From CAYMEK01 sp964389305 (GTDB lineage Bacteria > Spirochaetota > Spirochaetia > SZUA-6 > DRHE01), in the NCBI GenBank assembly GCA_964389305.1, contig CAYMEK010000060.1, forward strand, positions 1 through 28,105: a stretch of DNA of 28,105 bases, in the 5' to 3' direction. Positions 8,153 through 16,329 of the stretch are shown in pieces. The translations under genes were made by a program, and so were the position numbers. The notes below the pieces were generated by a model that saw nothing but the letters and a program-made list of their open reading frames with translations, did not search any database and was not told the DNA's origin. Positions within the stretch are counted from its first letter, which is position 1. Every line of letters begins with the position of its first letter.

Positions 8153-8215
8153 ATGCTGCGCCGTCGCGCGGCCGCCTCAGGACTCGACACCAGGCAGGTT
8201 TTCAGTGAGGTTTGA
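8153..8215 (+). CDS. Possible 20-residue micro-ORF after tolC
   Basis: An ATG preceded by GGAGG with a five-base spacer opens a 20-codon frame (MLRRRAAASGLDTRQVFSEV) 27 bases after the tolC stop. The binding site is better than that of zwf downstream. It could be a small peptide co-transcribed with the exporter, a leader peptide, or chance. No family can be recognised from 20 residues. The rest of 8126-8312 shows no other gene. Confidence 0.22.
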   Translation: MLRRRAAASGLDTRQVFSEV

Positions 8216-8312
8216 CCCGGGGAGGGGTTTTTGGCTACCTTTATTACGATTTCGCAGTAGATGAATCTAAGCAGGAGGAAGGCTTGGGCAAGCTGGAGGG
8301 CCGGGTAAGACA

Positions 8313-9800
8313 ATGAGAGGCAATATCAAGAAACCGGAAGCGGCTGCCGTAGTGATCTTCGGCGCTTCGGGCGATCTGACCGGGCGGAAGCTGGTTCCCG
8401 CGCTGCACACCCTGGCCTGTGAAGGGCTTCTGCCTGCGGCGACCAGGGTGATTGGAGTTGCCCGCAGCGATTTGAGCGACGAGGAGTTTCAGGCCAGAAG
8501 CTTTGAAGGAGTCAGCAGCTACGCCCGGCTCAAGCCCCAGATATGCAACCTGTGGCCCGGATTCAAGGGGCGCATGTCCTACTTTCGCGGCGAGTACGGC
8601 AGAGCGGATACCTACAGGAAGCTGGCTGAGATGATCGATCAGGTGGACAGCGAAAACTCAACCGGCAACTGCCTGTTTTATCTGGCCACCCCCCCATCGC
8701 TATACCCGGTCATCGTCGAGCAGCTTGGCTCCTCCGGGCTGAACCGCTCCCGCCGAGGCTGGCGGCGGCTCGTAGTGGAAAAACCCTTCGGCAACGACCA
8801 GGCCAGCGCCCGCGCCCTCAATAAGAGGATCCACTCGGCGTTCCGGGAAAACCAGGTGTACAGGATCGACCACTACCTGGGCAAAGAGACGGTGCAGAAT
8901 ATCCTGACCCTGCGCTTCGCCAACGCCATATTCGAGCCCTTGTGGAACCGCAACTACGTGGATCACGTCCAGGTCACCGTGGCCGAGAGCATCGGCGTGG
9001 GACACCGGGCCGGCTACTACGATAAGACGGGGGTATTGCGGGACATGTTCCAGAACCACCTCCTGCAGCTATTGACCCTTACCGCCATGGAGCCTCCCTC
9101 CCTTTTCGAAGCCGATGCCCTACGGGATGAGAAAGTCAAGGTTCTGCGCTCCCTGAGGCCGGGCGCCGAGAGCGTTCGCGCTCAGTACAAAGGCTACCGC
9201 GGCGAATCGAACGTAGAGCCGGACTCCCAGACTCCGACCTACGCCGCCATCCAGGTGTTCATCGACAACTGGCGCTGGCAGGGGGTTCCGTTTTATCTGC
9301 GCTCCGGTAAGAGCCTGAAATTGAAAACAACGGAGATCGCGATCCAGTTCAAGCGCGTGCCCCACCTGTTGTTCCCCGTGGCTCCCGGGCAGAGGATTAC
9401 TCCCAACATTCTGTCCCTCTGCATCCAGCCTGACGAGGGCGTGCACCTGCGCTTCGAGACCAAGCAACCGGGTGCCGGCATGAAAACCCGCTCTGTGGAC
9501 ATGGATTTCCACTATGCGGAGGATTTCGGAGACAACGTGCTGCCGGAAGCCTACGAGCGGCTTCTGCTCGACGCCATGCAGGGAGACGCGTCCCTGTTTT
9601 CCCGGGCCGACGAGATCGAGCTGGCCTGGGGAATAATCGACAGGATCCTCGATTCCTGGTCCGGGCCTTCCGCCGCGCCGCTGTTTTTTTACACCCCGGG
9701 TTGCTGGGGCCCCAAGGAGGCCGACGAGCTGCTGGGCAGCCATGGGCGGGTGTGGTACCAGGATTGCGGACTGCACGCCAGGGAGCGCGGCGGCCGGTAG
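8313..9800 (+). CDS. zwf: Glucose-6-phosphate 1-dehydrogenase
   Basis: The 495-residue length is normal for the family, which oxidises glucose 6-phosphate with NADP to 6-phosphogluconolactone, the entry of the oxidative pentose phosphate pathway. The N-terminal nucleotide-binding loop GASGDLTGRK lies at 17-26, the conserved EKPFG at 156-160, and the substrate/active-site motif RIDHYLGKE at 184-192. QNHLLQLL carries the expected second catalytic His. The start ATG has no close Shine-Dalgarno (GGAGGG lies about 13 bases away), and a TAA upstream in frame with no other start supports it. Neither 6-phosphogluconolactonase nor gnd is adjacent, so the pathway is not clustered here. The next gene is convergent. 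Confidence 0.96.
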   Translation: MRGNIKKPEAAAVVIFGASGDLTGRKLVPALHTLACEGLLPAATRVIGVARSDLSDEEFQARSFEGVSSYARLKPQICNLWPGFKGRMSYFRGEYGRADTYRKLAEMIDQVDSENSTGNCLFYLATPPSLYPVIVEQLGSSGLNRSRRGWRRLVVEKPFGNDQASARALNKRIHSAFRENQVYRIDHYLGKETVQNILTLRFANAIFEPLWNRNYVDHVQVTVAESIGVGHRAGYYDKTGVLRDMFQNHLLQLLTLTAMEPPSLFEADALRDEKVKVLRSLRPGAESVRAQYKGYRGESNVEPDSQTPTYAAIQVFIDNWRWQGVPFYLRSGKSLKLKTTEIAIQFKRVPHLLFPVAPGQRITPNILSLCIQPDEGVHLRFETKQPGAGMKTRSVDMDFHYAEDFGDNVLPEAYERLLLDAMQGDASLFSRADEIELAWGIIDRILDSWSGPSAAPLFFYTPGCWGPKEADELLGSHGRVWYQDCGLHARERGGR

Positions 9801-9832
9801 GCTGTGCGGAGCGCCCCGGCACCGGGCGGACA

Positions 9833-9846
9833 GCCTGCCGGCAGGC
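9833..9846. terminator. GC-rich palindrome between convergent zwf and the HPr-domain gene
   Basis: A perfect 14-base palindrome (GCCTGCCGGCAGGC) lies in the 88-base space between two convergent stop codons. A second short hairpin (GGGGA-CCG-TCCCC) follows at 9871-9883. Neither has a T-run, so this is at best a weak or factor-assisted bidirectional terminator. Confidence 0.3.
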
Positions 9847-9888
9847 GGATCGGGGAGCACGGCGTACAGCGGGGACCGTCCCCCAAGG

Positions 9889-11496
9889 TCATTTGCGCAG
9901 ATAGGAAAGCTTCTCGGGCAAGGGGAGATTGTTGCCGAAGTCGTCCTCTCCATAACCGTTTTCGGCCAGCAGATTGATGTCGGCGAGCACACGTCTGTCC
10001 CCCGTGAAGGTGACCTCTATGTCCATGATCACGTCGATCTTGCCCGTGGTGAAAAGCTGGACGAGGACCCGTGTGACATATTCGGCGGCAGTCTCGTCTT
10101 TCAAGGGCTTGATATCCTCCAGCGGCAGGTTCCGGTCGTAGAGAACGAGCTTGTTCTGGGAGAACAGTGACCGTAACGAGTCATGAGCCAGGCGAGGAAG
10201 CAGCCGCTCGATCTCATCCTGATCGAAGTCCTTGTCCGGCGGCCCTGGCTGGTCGGATTGAAACAGGAACATCCGGCCTCCCCGCAGGTGCAGGCCGAGG
10301 GAGCTGATCTCTCCGGCCAGCCAGCGCTTTTTCTTGGCGTTTATCTTTTCATTGGCCCGGAAAAGGTCCAGGGCGACTCCGGCATTGTAGGTTTCCCCGT
10401 TCAGCGACATGCGCACCTCGCTGCCGTAGTGATTGACGATCTTGGCGACCAGGGTGGAAGGCCGCACGTGAAAGCCGCGGTAGCGAGGGGCGGTCACGGT
10501 AATGCTTCCCTGGACGGCGTAGCGTCTCAGCATTTCGTGACACAGGCTGCGGGTGCGGGTGATGTACGAGCTGGCAAAGCAAAGGGAGTAGTTCATGAGC
10601 ACGTCGAGCAGCCGGGAAGGGTCCACCAGGCTGGATCCGCTTTTACCTGGTTTGACGGTGGAGCCGTCGATGTGGCGCTCATAGTAGTGAACGAGCGAAG
10701 TGGCCGTTTCCAGCAGGTGGTAGATCACCGTGATGTGGCCGCGCAGCACGGGCAGATGCCTATCCAGGTTTTCGACGTTCGAGTCCGAAATATGGGTATC
10801 GTAGAGTGACTGCAGGTTGTGGAACATCTCCTCCAGGTTGCGCAATCGCTCTTCGCTTATAGGCTCGGGTATCCAGTCGGCGTAGAGCTCGACCTTCCCG
10901 CTTCCTATATCGTGGATGAACTTGCTATCTTCGGCCAGATTGAGGAAAGCCGTGGCCAAGTGGACCACGGTTTCCTCCGGAGAAGCAACTTTCTGATTGG
11001 GCCTGTTCGAGGTAAGATGGCCTGTGAGCAACTCGTCGGCGAAGATCTCCTTTGACAGCGTTTCCCCCGGCACCCGGATGCCCAGCTCCCCGACCTTGCG
11101 GATCAGCGCTCCGAGGCTGGCGACCAGGATCGAGCAGATGAACTGCAGAGCCCGCTTCGTGGCCGCCGGAAAATCCCGCTCGATGGCCAGCAGACGGTAC
11201 TCCGGCAGGAAGTGAAGGATATGCTGCAGCTTATAGCTCACGTTGGAGAAAAGCTTTATGGCGGCGATTACCTTTCGCAGGGGATGCCAGCGGCGGTTGT
11301 GTTTTGCGCCGTAGGCGTCCAAAAGCTCCTCGATCTTGGTGGCTTCGGAGAGTAAGTCGGCGAGCAGGGGGCGGGTGAAGCAGCTGTCCCCGGCGCTGCT
11401 GCGATTAACGTAAACGGCCAGCTCCATCAGCTTTTCCATACGGCGGTTCAGGAAAGAGCAGAAGGACTGGTCGGAAAGAGCTTGATCCGCTCCCAT
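9889..11496 (-). CDS. Large protein with an embedded HPr-like phosphocarrier domain
   Basis: A 535-residue soluble protein. Residues about 331-400 look like HPr of the phosphotransferase system: GFHVRPSTLVAKIVNHYGSEV, then MSLNGETYNAG. This keeps the phosphorylatable His (H343) and the following Arg (R345) of the HxRP site. The regulatory Ser46 region of Gram-positive HPr is replaced by NAGVALDLF, with no serine. The long N-terminal part (1-330) is helical and unrecognised, and the C-terminal 130 residues are also unassigned. Ordinary HPr is about 85-90 residues, so this is a fusion or a specialised regulator. It may sense phosphotransferase status rather than carry sugar flux, which is inference. 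The ATG at 11496 has no clear ribosome binding site; an internal ATG at residue 20 is possible. Confidence 0.68.
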   Translation of the reverse strand: MGADQALSDQSFCSFLNRRMEKLMELAVYVNRSSAGDSCFTRPLLADLLSEATKIEELLDAYGAKHNRRWHPLRKVIAAIKLFSNVSYKLQHILHFLPEYRLLAIERDFPAATKRALQFICSILVASLGALIRKVGELGIRVPGETLSKEIFADELLTGHLTSNRPNQKVASPEETVVHLATAFLNLAEDSKFIHDIGSGKVELYADWIPEPISEERLRNLEEMFHNLQSLYDTHISDSNVENLDRHLPVLRGHITVIYHLLETATSLVHYYERHIDGSTVKPGKSGSSLVDPSRLLDVLMNYSLCFASSYITRTRSLCHEMLRRYAVQGSITVTAPRYRGFHVRPSTLVAKIVNHYGSEVRMSLNGETYNAGVALDLFRANEKINAKKKRWLAGEISSLGLHLRGGRMFLFQSDQPGPPDKDFDQDEIERLLPRLAHDSLRSLFSQNKLVLYDRNLPLEDIKPLKDETAAEYVTRVLVQLFTTGKIDVIMDIEVTFTGDRRVLADINLLAENGYGEDDFGNNLPLPEKLSYLRK

Positions 11497-11525
11497 GTTG
11501 CTTTTGTCTAGCGAGCCTCACAGAA

Positions 11526-11554
11526 AGAGTAGACCAGGGCCGCCGTTTTTTCAA
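11526..11554 (-). promoter_or_regulatory. Weak promoter candidate for the HPr-domain gene
   Basis: On the minus strand TTGAAA (11554-11549) is followed after 17 bases by TACTCT (11531-11526), about 30 bases before the ATG. The -10 matches only three of six consensus bases. Confidence 0.3.
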
Positions 11555-11635
11555 CGCCTCGAGGATCGGTACCGGGCGGCAATGGCGGAACCGGCCTTCC
11601 CCTCGACTTCCAGCCGTCAATCGGCACCCGGTCCA

Positions 11636-11665
11636 TTGCACCGCCGCCCCGGCAGCGTCTATAAT
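11636..11665 (+). promoter_or_regulatory. Promoter of the TIGR03546/TIGR03545 genes
   Basis: TTGCAC (11636-11641) and a perfect TATAAT (11660-11665) are 18 bases apart. The expected start near 11672 leaves a short leader containing AGGAGGGG before the ATG at 11688. Confidence 0.6.
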
Positions 11666-11687
11666 GGTCTCGAGCAGGAGGGGCGTT

Positions 11688-12227
11688 ATGGTTGTGAAAT
11701 GGATCGCATCCATCATTGTGGCGGTCAACGCCAACAATCGAGCCGGGGAAATTGCCGCCGGGGCGTCGTTCGCTCTGCTGCTGGCCTTGATCCCTGGCGG
11801 TAATCTACTGTGGATCGTCCTGTTCGCATTGACCTTTCTGCTGAAGATCAATTTGGCCATGGAGCTGCTGCTCCTAGCCCTGCTCAAGCCTATTGCTCCG
11901 CTGGCGGACGGGCTCCTGCATCGTCTGGGAGCTTTGGTTTTGACGCAGCCATTTCTCTACGAGCCCTTCACAGTCCTCTACAATCTGCCGCTTTTGTCCT
12001 ATACCCGCTTCAACAACACGTTGGTCATGGGCGGTCTGATCGCCGGCTTGGCGCTTTGGGTGCCGGTGTTTCTGTTGTTTCGAAGGCTCGTTTTTCTCTA
12101 CCGCCGCAAGCTCCGCGAGAAGCTGGCCGGAAGCAGGCTGGTGCAAGCTTTCCGGCGGCTGCCCCTGGCGGCTGCGATCGGCAACGCGGTGCGCAAGCTG
12201 GGCGGCGCTTACCTGAGCGCCCGGTAG
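11688..12227 (+). CDS. TIGR03546-like small integral membrane protein
   Basis: The 179-residue product is strongly hydrophobic, with about four membrane segments (around ASIIVAVNANN, LLALIPGGNLLWIVLFALTF, a central re-entrant stretch, and VMGGLIAGLALWVPVFLLF). It ends in a basic tail rich in Arg and Lys. From memory this matches TIGR03546, an uncharacterised family found with TIGR03545 in bacteria that have outer membranes. The gene sits 15 bases before the TIGR03545-like gene, as expected for that pair. I start at the ATG at 11688, seven bases after an AGGAGG-type site; the longer frame from 11664 would overlap the promoter. Function is unknown; a role in the envelope is inferred from pairing and topology. 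Confidence 0.75.
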   Translation: MVVKWIASIIVAVNANNRAGEIAAGASFALLLALIPGGNLLWIVLFALTFLLKINLAMELLLLALLKPIAPLADGLLHRLGALVLTQPFLYEPFTVLYNLPLLSYTRFNNTLVMGGLIAGLALWVPVFLLFRRLVFLYRRKLREKLAGSRLVQAFRRLPLAAAIGNAVRKLGGAYLSAR

Positions 12228-12242
12228 ACAGGAGGCGTTGCC

Positions 12243-14330
12243 ATGGCTCGCAAGGTGCCGAAACCGTTCGCCAGAGAGATTCCGCAGAAGCGCTTTTCCA
12301 GAAAGATTCTCAAGCGCATCCATCTCGACTCGGAGCGGGATTTTCTGCTCGGGTTGTACCAAAAAGGAGCGGACGGCCGCTACCGCCGGCCGGAAGAGCC
12401 GGGTTCGGGGGAAATCAAGCGTCTGAAAGAATTGGCTCGTTCCATCAGGAAGAACAAAGGGGTCGTTCGCACCGGCAAGCTTTCCGTCCTCCTGCTCGTC
12501 GTCGCCTGTATTCTGCTGTTCAACTTTTTGTTCAAGAACAGGCTGCTGGAAAACGCCCTGGAGGGCGGGCTGCAGCGTATCTTCGAGGCCAGAGCCGAGG
12601 TGGACGATCTCGATCTTCGTCTCCTCGACGGCCGGCTTTCGATCGCCCATCTGGCCGTCGCCGACAAGGAGGAGCCTTTCAGGAACCTCTTCGAGCTGGG
12701 CCGAACCGAAGTAGATCTGCGTACCGCCGAGCTGCTCAAGGGCAAATTCGTGATAAGCAATCTGGAGTGCCGTGACATCTGCTGGAACACGCCGCGGCGC
12801 ACCAGCGGCGCCCTGGCGGAACGCGGAGACAAGAGGCAGGACGTTCCGGGGGCGCAAGGGGCCGGCGGACCACATATCGCCCTCAGCCTGCCCAGCCTGG
12901 ATGCGAGGGCCCTGGTCGACGATCAGATCGACAAGCTGAGCAGCCCCTCCCTGCTTGCGGCCCTCAACGTACGGCTGCGGGAGCTGGAAGAGCGGTGGTC
13001 GCAGGCGGTCGAACGCGGCCAGCAGGACGTAAGCCGGCTGGCGGACCACATCGAAGAGGTTCGAAGCCTAGATATCCGCTCCTTGGATACCCTTCCCGAG
13101 CTCCAGCAGGCCGTGACCCGCATCAGGGATGCGGCTGCGGCAGCCGGGGAGCTCAGGCAGGATGTCCAGGAGGTCTCGGCCGGTATCGATTCCGATCTGA
13201 AGGAGATCGAAACGGCTCGCTCCGAGGTAGACAAAGCCCTCGACGCTGACCTGGCTTACTTGAAGTCCTTCACCGATCCTTCCAGCGGCGCTCTGAAAAA
13301 CCTTGCCTCCTCGATAGTAGCCGGGTATCTCGAGAAGATCCTCGGCAGATACTACCGCTACTGCGCGAGGGCCCTGCAGTACGCGGACCGGCTGGTCGCC
13401 TCCCGCCGGGACAGGCAGCCGGCTGCGGTGCGTCAAGGAGTGCGCAGGAGCGGGTCCAACATTCCCTTTCCCACCAGGGTGTATCCACGCTTTCTGCTGG
13501 AGAACATGACCGTATCCGTGGGAGCCCGGGGAGAATCCAGGTTCGTACAGGGCTCCGTTCGGGATATCTCCAGCGCTCCCGATCTCATAGACCGGCCGAC
13601 CACCTTCGCTCTGTCTCAAGATCTGGACGGCCGGCAGCTTCGAGTGGAGGGGATGATCGACAGACGTAGCCGCCGGGAAAGCGATTTCTCTCTCGATCTC
13701 GGGCTCGATAACTACCGCGTAAATATCGACGAAGGATTGGAGCGCCTCGGCTTGAGCTCCTTTGCAGGCCGCTGCAGCTTCGACACGGGGTTCTCCCTGA
13801 GCCGGCTCGACGGCTCTCTGACCGGCCGGGGGCTGCTGGAGCTGGACGGGCTTCAGATCGAGCCGCGCGAGAACGGCCGGGATCCCCTCGGAGGGAGCGT
13901 CTACCAGATACTGCGCTCCGCTTCCAGGGTGTTCGTGGAGTTCGACTACTCGGCCACGGGAAGTGAAAGTGTCCAGGTTCAGGCCCGCAGCGATATCGAT
14001 GAACTGCTGGCCGCCGGCCTTGCGGAGTGGCTCGCCGGGTTGGGAGCGCAGTACCGAAGCGAGTTGCGGCAGGAGCTGACGAACAGGCTCGAGGCGGAGC
14101 TAAGGGAGAACCGGCTCCTCTACGCGGCTTTCAAGGATATCGATGGAGCTGCCGGGGCCAATGTATCCGCAGCCGAAGAATACGAGCGTGTGCTGGACGA
14201 GAAAAAGTCGGAGGTGGAAAGGCGGATAGCGGAGGAGCAGAAGAAAGCCACCGATGCCGCAAAATCCGAGCTGGATAAACAGCTCGAGCAGATCAAGGAG
14301 AAGCTCCCCGTGCCCAAGCTGGGTTTCTAG
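12243..14330 (+). CDS. TIGR03545-like membrane-anchored protein with AsmA-like N-terminal region
   Basis: A 695-residue protein with a basic cytoplasmic N-terminus (1-78), one membrane helix at 79-97 (KLSVLLLVVACILLFNFLF) and a large periplasmic part. Directly after the helix, residues about 100-180 (LQRIFEARAEVDDLDLRLLDG, RLSIAHLAVADKEEPFRNLF, ELLKGKFVISNLEC) follow the pattern that begins AsmA/TamB-like proteins. The middle (about 240-350) and the end (about 600-690) are charged coiled coils. The C-terminus is KLPVPKLGF. AGGAGG lies seven bases before the ATG. It pairs with the gene before it, matching TIGR03545/TIGR03546. The family has no assigned function that I know of; the AsmA resemblance, seen by eye, hints at inner-to-outer-membrane lipid handling. 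Confidence 0.75.
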   Translation: MARKVPKPFAREIPQKRFSRKILKRIHLDSERDFLLGLYQKGADGRYRRPEEPGSGEIKRLKELARSIRKNKGVVRTGKLSVLLLVVACILLFNFLFKNRLLENALEGGLQRIFEARAEVDDLDLRLLDGRLSIAHLAVADKEEPFRNLFELGRTEVDLRTAELLKGKFVISNLECRDICWNTPRRTSGALAERGDKRQDVPGAQGAGGPHIALSLPSLDARALVDDQIDKLSSPSLLAALNVRLRELEERWSQAVERGQQDVSRLADHIEEVRSLDIRSLDTLPELQQAVTRIRDAAAAAGELRQDVQEVSAGIDSDLKEIETARSEVDKALDADLAYLKSFTDPSSGALKNLASSIVAGYLEKILGRYYRYCARALQYADRLVASRRDRQPAAVRQGVRRSGSNIPFPTRVYPRFLLENMTVSVGARGESRFVQGSVRDISSAPDLIDRPTTFALSQDLDGRQLRVEGMIDRRSRRESDFSLDLGLDNYRVNIDEGLERLGLSSFAGRCSFDTGFSLSRLDGSLTGRGLLELDGLQIEPRENGRDPLGGSVYQILRSASRVFVEFDYSATGSESVQVQARSDIDELLAAGLAEWLAGLGAQYRSELRQELTNRLEAELRENRLLYAAFKDIDGAAGANVSAAEEYERVLDEKKSEVERRIAEEQKKATDAAKSELDKQLEQIKEKLPVPKLGF

Positions 14331-14340
14331 CCGCAAAGCG

Positions 14341-15252
14341 ATGATCGTAAGCGCCAGCAGAAGAACGGATATACCGGCTTTTTACGGCCGCTGGTTTCTC
14401 AACCGGCTGCGGCAGGGTTTCGCCTTGGTCCGCAATCCCTTCAACCAGGCTCTCGTCTATCGCGTACCGCTTGACCCGCAGCAGGTTCGCTGCCTCGTCT
14501 TCTGGACCAAAGACCCCCGCGATCTGCTCGAGCGGCTGAACGAGCTGGATTCCTACGGCCTGCCTTATTATTTTCTCTTCACGCTCACCGCCTATGGAGC
14601 GGAGATCGAGCGAAATCTGGCGGAGAAGAGCGTTATCAGGGAACGGTTCGTTCGTCTTTCCGAGCGCCTGGGAGCGGAAAGGGTGGTGTGGCGCTACGAC
14701 CCGATCTTTTTCACCTCTACCTGGGATATCGAGCGCCACCTTCGCCACTTCGAGCTGCTGGCCTCGGCCCTGCGCGGTTCCACGCGGCGCTGCGTGATCA
14801 GTGTTCTGAACATGTACAAGAAGTGCCGGAAGAACCTGAAGGATATCGAGTTCCTCTCGTTGCCGGCCGAAAGCCGGCAGAACTTTTTCCGGGAGCTGGC
14901 CGCGATCGCCGCCGGCGCCGGAATCGAGCTGCGCAGTTGTGCTTCCGCGGAGCCGGCCGCAGCCGGGATAGCTCCTTCAAAGTGCATAGACGACGATCTG
15001 ATCTCTGAGATAAGGGGAACCGCCTTTGTAGGAACAAAGGACCGCTGCCAGCGGGCCGCTTGCGGCTGCGTCGAAAGCGTAGACATCGGCGCCTACGATA
15101 CCTGCCTGCACCACTGCCTGTACTGCTACGCCAACAGCAACCTCCAGACCGCACGCAGGCGGTACGCACTTCACGATCCCGACTCGCCCCTTCTATGCGG
15201 CCGGCCGGCGGCTTCCGATCGCATCCTGGAAAGGGTTGCAGCCGGACAATAG
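14341..15252 (+). CDS. DUF1848 family protein (radical-SAM-like)
   Basis: The 303-residue product begins MIVSASRRTDIPAFY, the hallmark start of DUF1848, and includes CLVFWTKDP and VVWRYDPIFF. It ends with the Cys-rich block RAACGCVESVDIGAYDTC followed by CLYCYANSN, which provides cysteines for an iron-sulfur cluster. DUF1848 proteins are radical-SAM relatives of unknown substrate. The frame is open upstream into the previous gene, but the family start at 14341, ten bases after the TIGR03545 stop, is clearly right. No good ribosome binding site is visible, so translation is likely coupled. Nothing ties it functionally to the membrane pair beyond co-transcription. Confidence 0.88.
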   Translation: MIVSASRRTDIPAFYGRWFLNRLRQGFALVRNPFNQALVYRVPLDPQQVRCLVFWTKDPRDLLERLNELDSYGLPYYFLFTLTAYGAEIERNLAEKSVIRERFVRLSERLGAERVVWRYDPIFFTSTWDIERHLRHFELLASALRGSTRRCVISVLNMYKKCRKNLKDIEFLSLPAESRQNFFRELAAIAAGAGIELRSCASAEPAAAGIAPSKCIDDDLISEIRGTAFVGTKDRCQRAACGCVESVDIGAYDTCLHHCLYCYANSNLQTARRRYALHDPDSPLLCGRPAASDRILERVAAGQ

Positions 15253-15263
15253 ACATCTATACT
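15236..15263 (+). promoter_or_regulatory. Promoter candidate before the small exported protein
   Basis: TTGCAG (15236-15241) and TATACT (15258-15263) are 16 bases apart, overlapping the end of the DUF1848 gene and 20 bases before the next ATG. It would give that gene its own transcription in addition to readthrough. Confidence 0.4.
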
Positions 15264-15282
15264 GGATTAGGAGGATGCGGTT

Positions 15283-15777
15283 ATGAAAGCGCTGCCTGTC
15301 ATCCTGGTATTGCTTCTGGCCTCCGGCCTTTGCGCCTCGGCCTCCCAGCTATCGGTCTGCGCCGCCTTGGATACGATGCTCGGTCTCAGGGCGGGGGTGG
15401 AGTACTCTTTTCACCCCCGTATGGGTGTCAAGGCGGACCTGGGAGCATCGATCTTCGGGTTGTTCCTGGCCGACGCTTTCTACGTTTTTTACCTGCTGCC
15501 GGACTGCAGGCGTCTGCAGATCGATGTACTGGTAGGAGTTCCCACTATTGCGATGACCATGACCTGCGCTGGCGCGATGATCTCCTTGGGGGCTTCCCTC
15601 AAGGCGGGCTTGCCTCTGGGCGGGGCTTTCAGCCTGGAAATCCGGATCGGCGGGGGATTTCCCCTGTTCTTCGAGCCGGGACAGGAGACGGTTCGCCGGG
15701 TGCGCTTTCCCTGGTTCATTCCTCGCCTGTGGCCCGATCTTGCGCTGGGAATCCGCTACGCACTGCCCGGGCACTGA
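15283..15777 (+). CDS. Small exported protein, possibly an outer-membrane beta-barrel
   Basis: The 164-residue product has a signal peptide (MKALPVILVLLLASGLCASA). It continues with alternating hydrophobic, Gly-rich stretches such as LGLRAGVEYSFHPRMGVKADLG, ISLGASLKAGLPLGGAFSLEIRI and a final LALGIRYAL. This pattern of strands ending in an aromatic-containing stretch fits a small outer-membrane barrel, though two segments around 55-75 could also be helices. AGGAGG lies eight bases before the ATG. It follows the DUF1848 gene by 30 bases. I do not recognise a named family. The next gene is convergent. Confidence 0.6.
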   Translation: MKALPVILVLLLASGLCASASQLSVCAALDTMLGLRAGVEYSFHPRMGVKADLGASIFGLFLADAFYVFYLLPDCRRLQIDVLVGVPTIAMTMTCAGAMISLGASLKAGLPLGGAFSLEIRIGGGFPLFFEPGQETVRRVRFPWFIPRLWPDLALGIRYALPGH

Positions 15778-15853
15778 AAACAATCCGGGCGCTGACGGCC
15801 CGGGCGCTGAGGCCAGCCGGGGCGTCGACCACCGGCGCGCCGAATCCGGCCTT

Positions 15854-16321
15854 CTACATGGACCGGGCGTTGTTGGCCGCTATGGTTCGTCCCACCAGCC
15901 GCTGCAGCGTGTATAGCAGGCCTTTGCGCAGCTTCTCCTCATCGCAGTTCTGCAGGTTGCAGTAGAACTCATCGTTATCCAGTGTGCAGAGGATACCTCG
16001 CTCATCGTAGTAGTTGGATTGCTCCGGGGCTTCGCGGTCTCGGTCGGACCTGCGCCGTCCCCAATCCAGCCAGCCGATAGGCACGTGGTAGTCGGTGCCG
16101 ATGTTGTCGATACTGCGGTCGGTGAGACGAATCTTCACGTAATAAGCGGTACCGGCGTACCAGAAACTCAGCTCCCCCGCTCGCCGGTCGATCGTATCGA
16201 CCTCCACCTCGATGCCGGTCTGCCGGTGCAGGGCTGTAAAGCAGCTCTTGAGCAGCTCGAGCTTTTCCAATCCCTGTTTGAATTTGTTCTGCATGCCTCG
16301 TAGTTCTTCCAGCTCCATCAT
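15854..16321 (-). CDS. Uncharacterised soluble protein
   Basis: A 155-residue soluble protein with no signal peptide or membrane segment. The first 35 residues form a charged helix (ELRGMQNKFKQGLEKLELLKSC). An alpha/beta part follows with EVEVDTIDRRAGELSFWYAG and YYVKIRLTDRSIDNIG, then a charged loop, and a C-terminal helix EEKLRKGLLYTLQRLVG. I do not recognise the family. Two Met codons stand in a row at the start, and no ribosome binding site precedes them. The -10 box lies only eight bases upstream, which predicts a leaderless message. It is a single leftward gene, convergent with the small exported protein. Confidence 0.6.
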   Translation of the reverse strand: MMELEELRGMQNKFKQGLEKLELLKSCFTALHRQTGIEVEVDTIDRRAGELSFWYAGTAYYVKIRLTDRSIDNIGTDYHVPIGWLDWGRRRSDRDREAPEQSNYYDERGILCTLDNDEFYCNLQNCDEEKLRKGLLYTLQRLVGRTIAANNARSM

Positions 16322-16329
16322 CGACTATC

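Noticed and set aside
11810..12775. A 321-residue plus-strand frame across the TIGR03546/TIGR03545 junction
   Set aside because: It is out of frame with both recognised genes, which have good ribosome binding sites, and its sequence is low-complexity Arg/Ala/Gly.
15782..15815. Short direct repeat (CGGGCGCTGA twice) between convergent genes
   Set aside because: Two copies of ten bases in GC-rich DNA can arise by chance and form no clear hairpin with a T-run.
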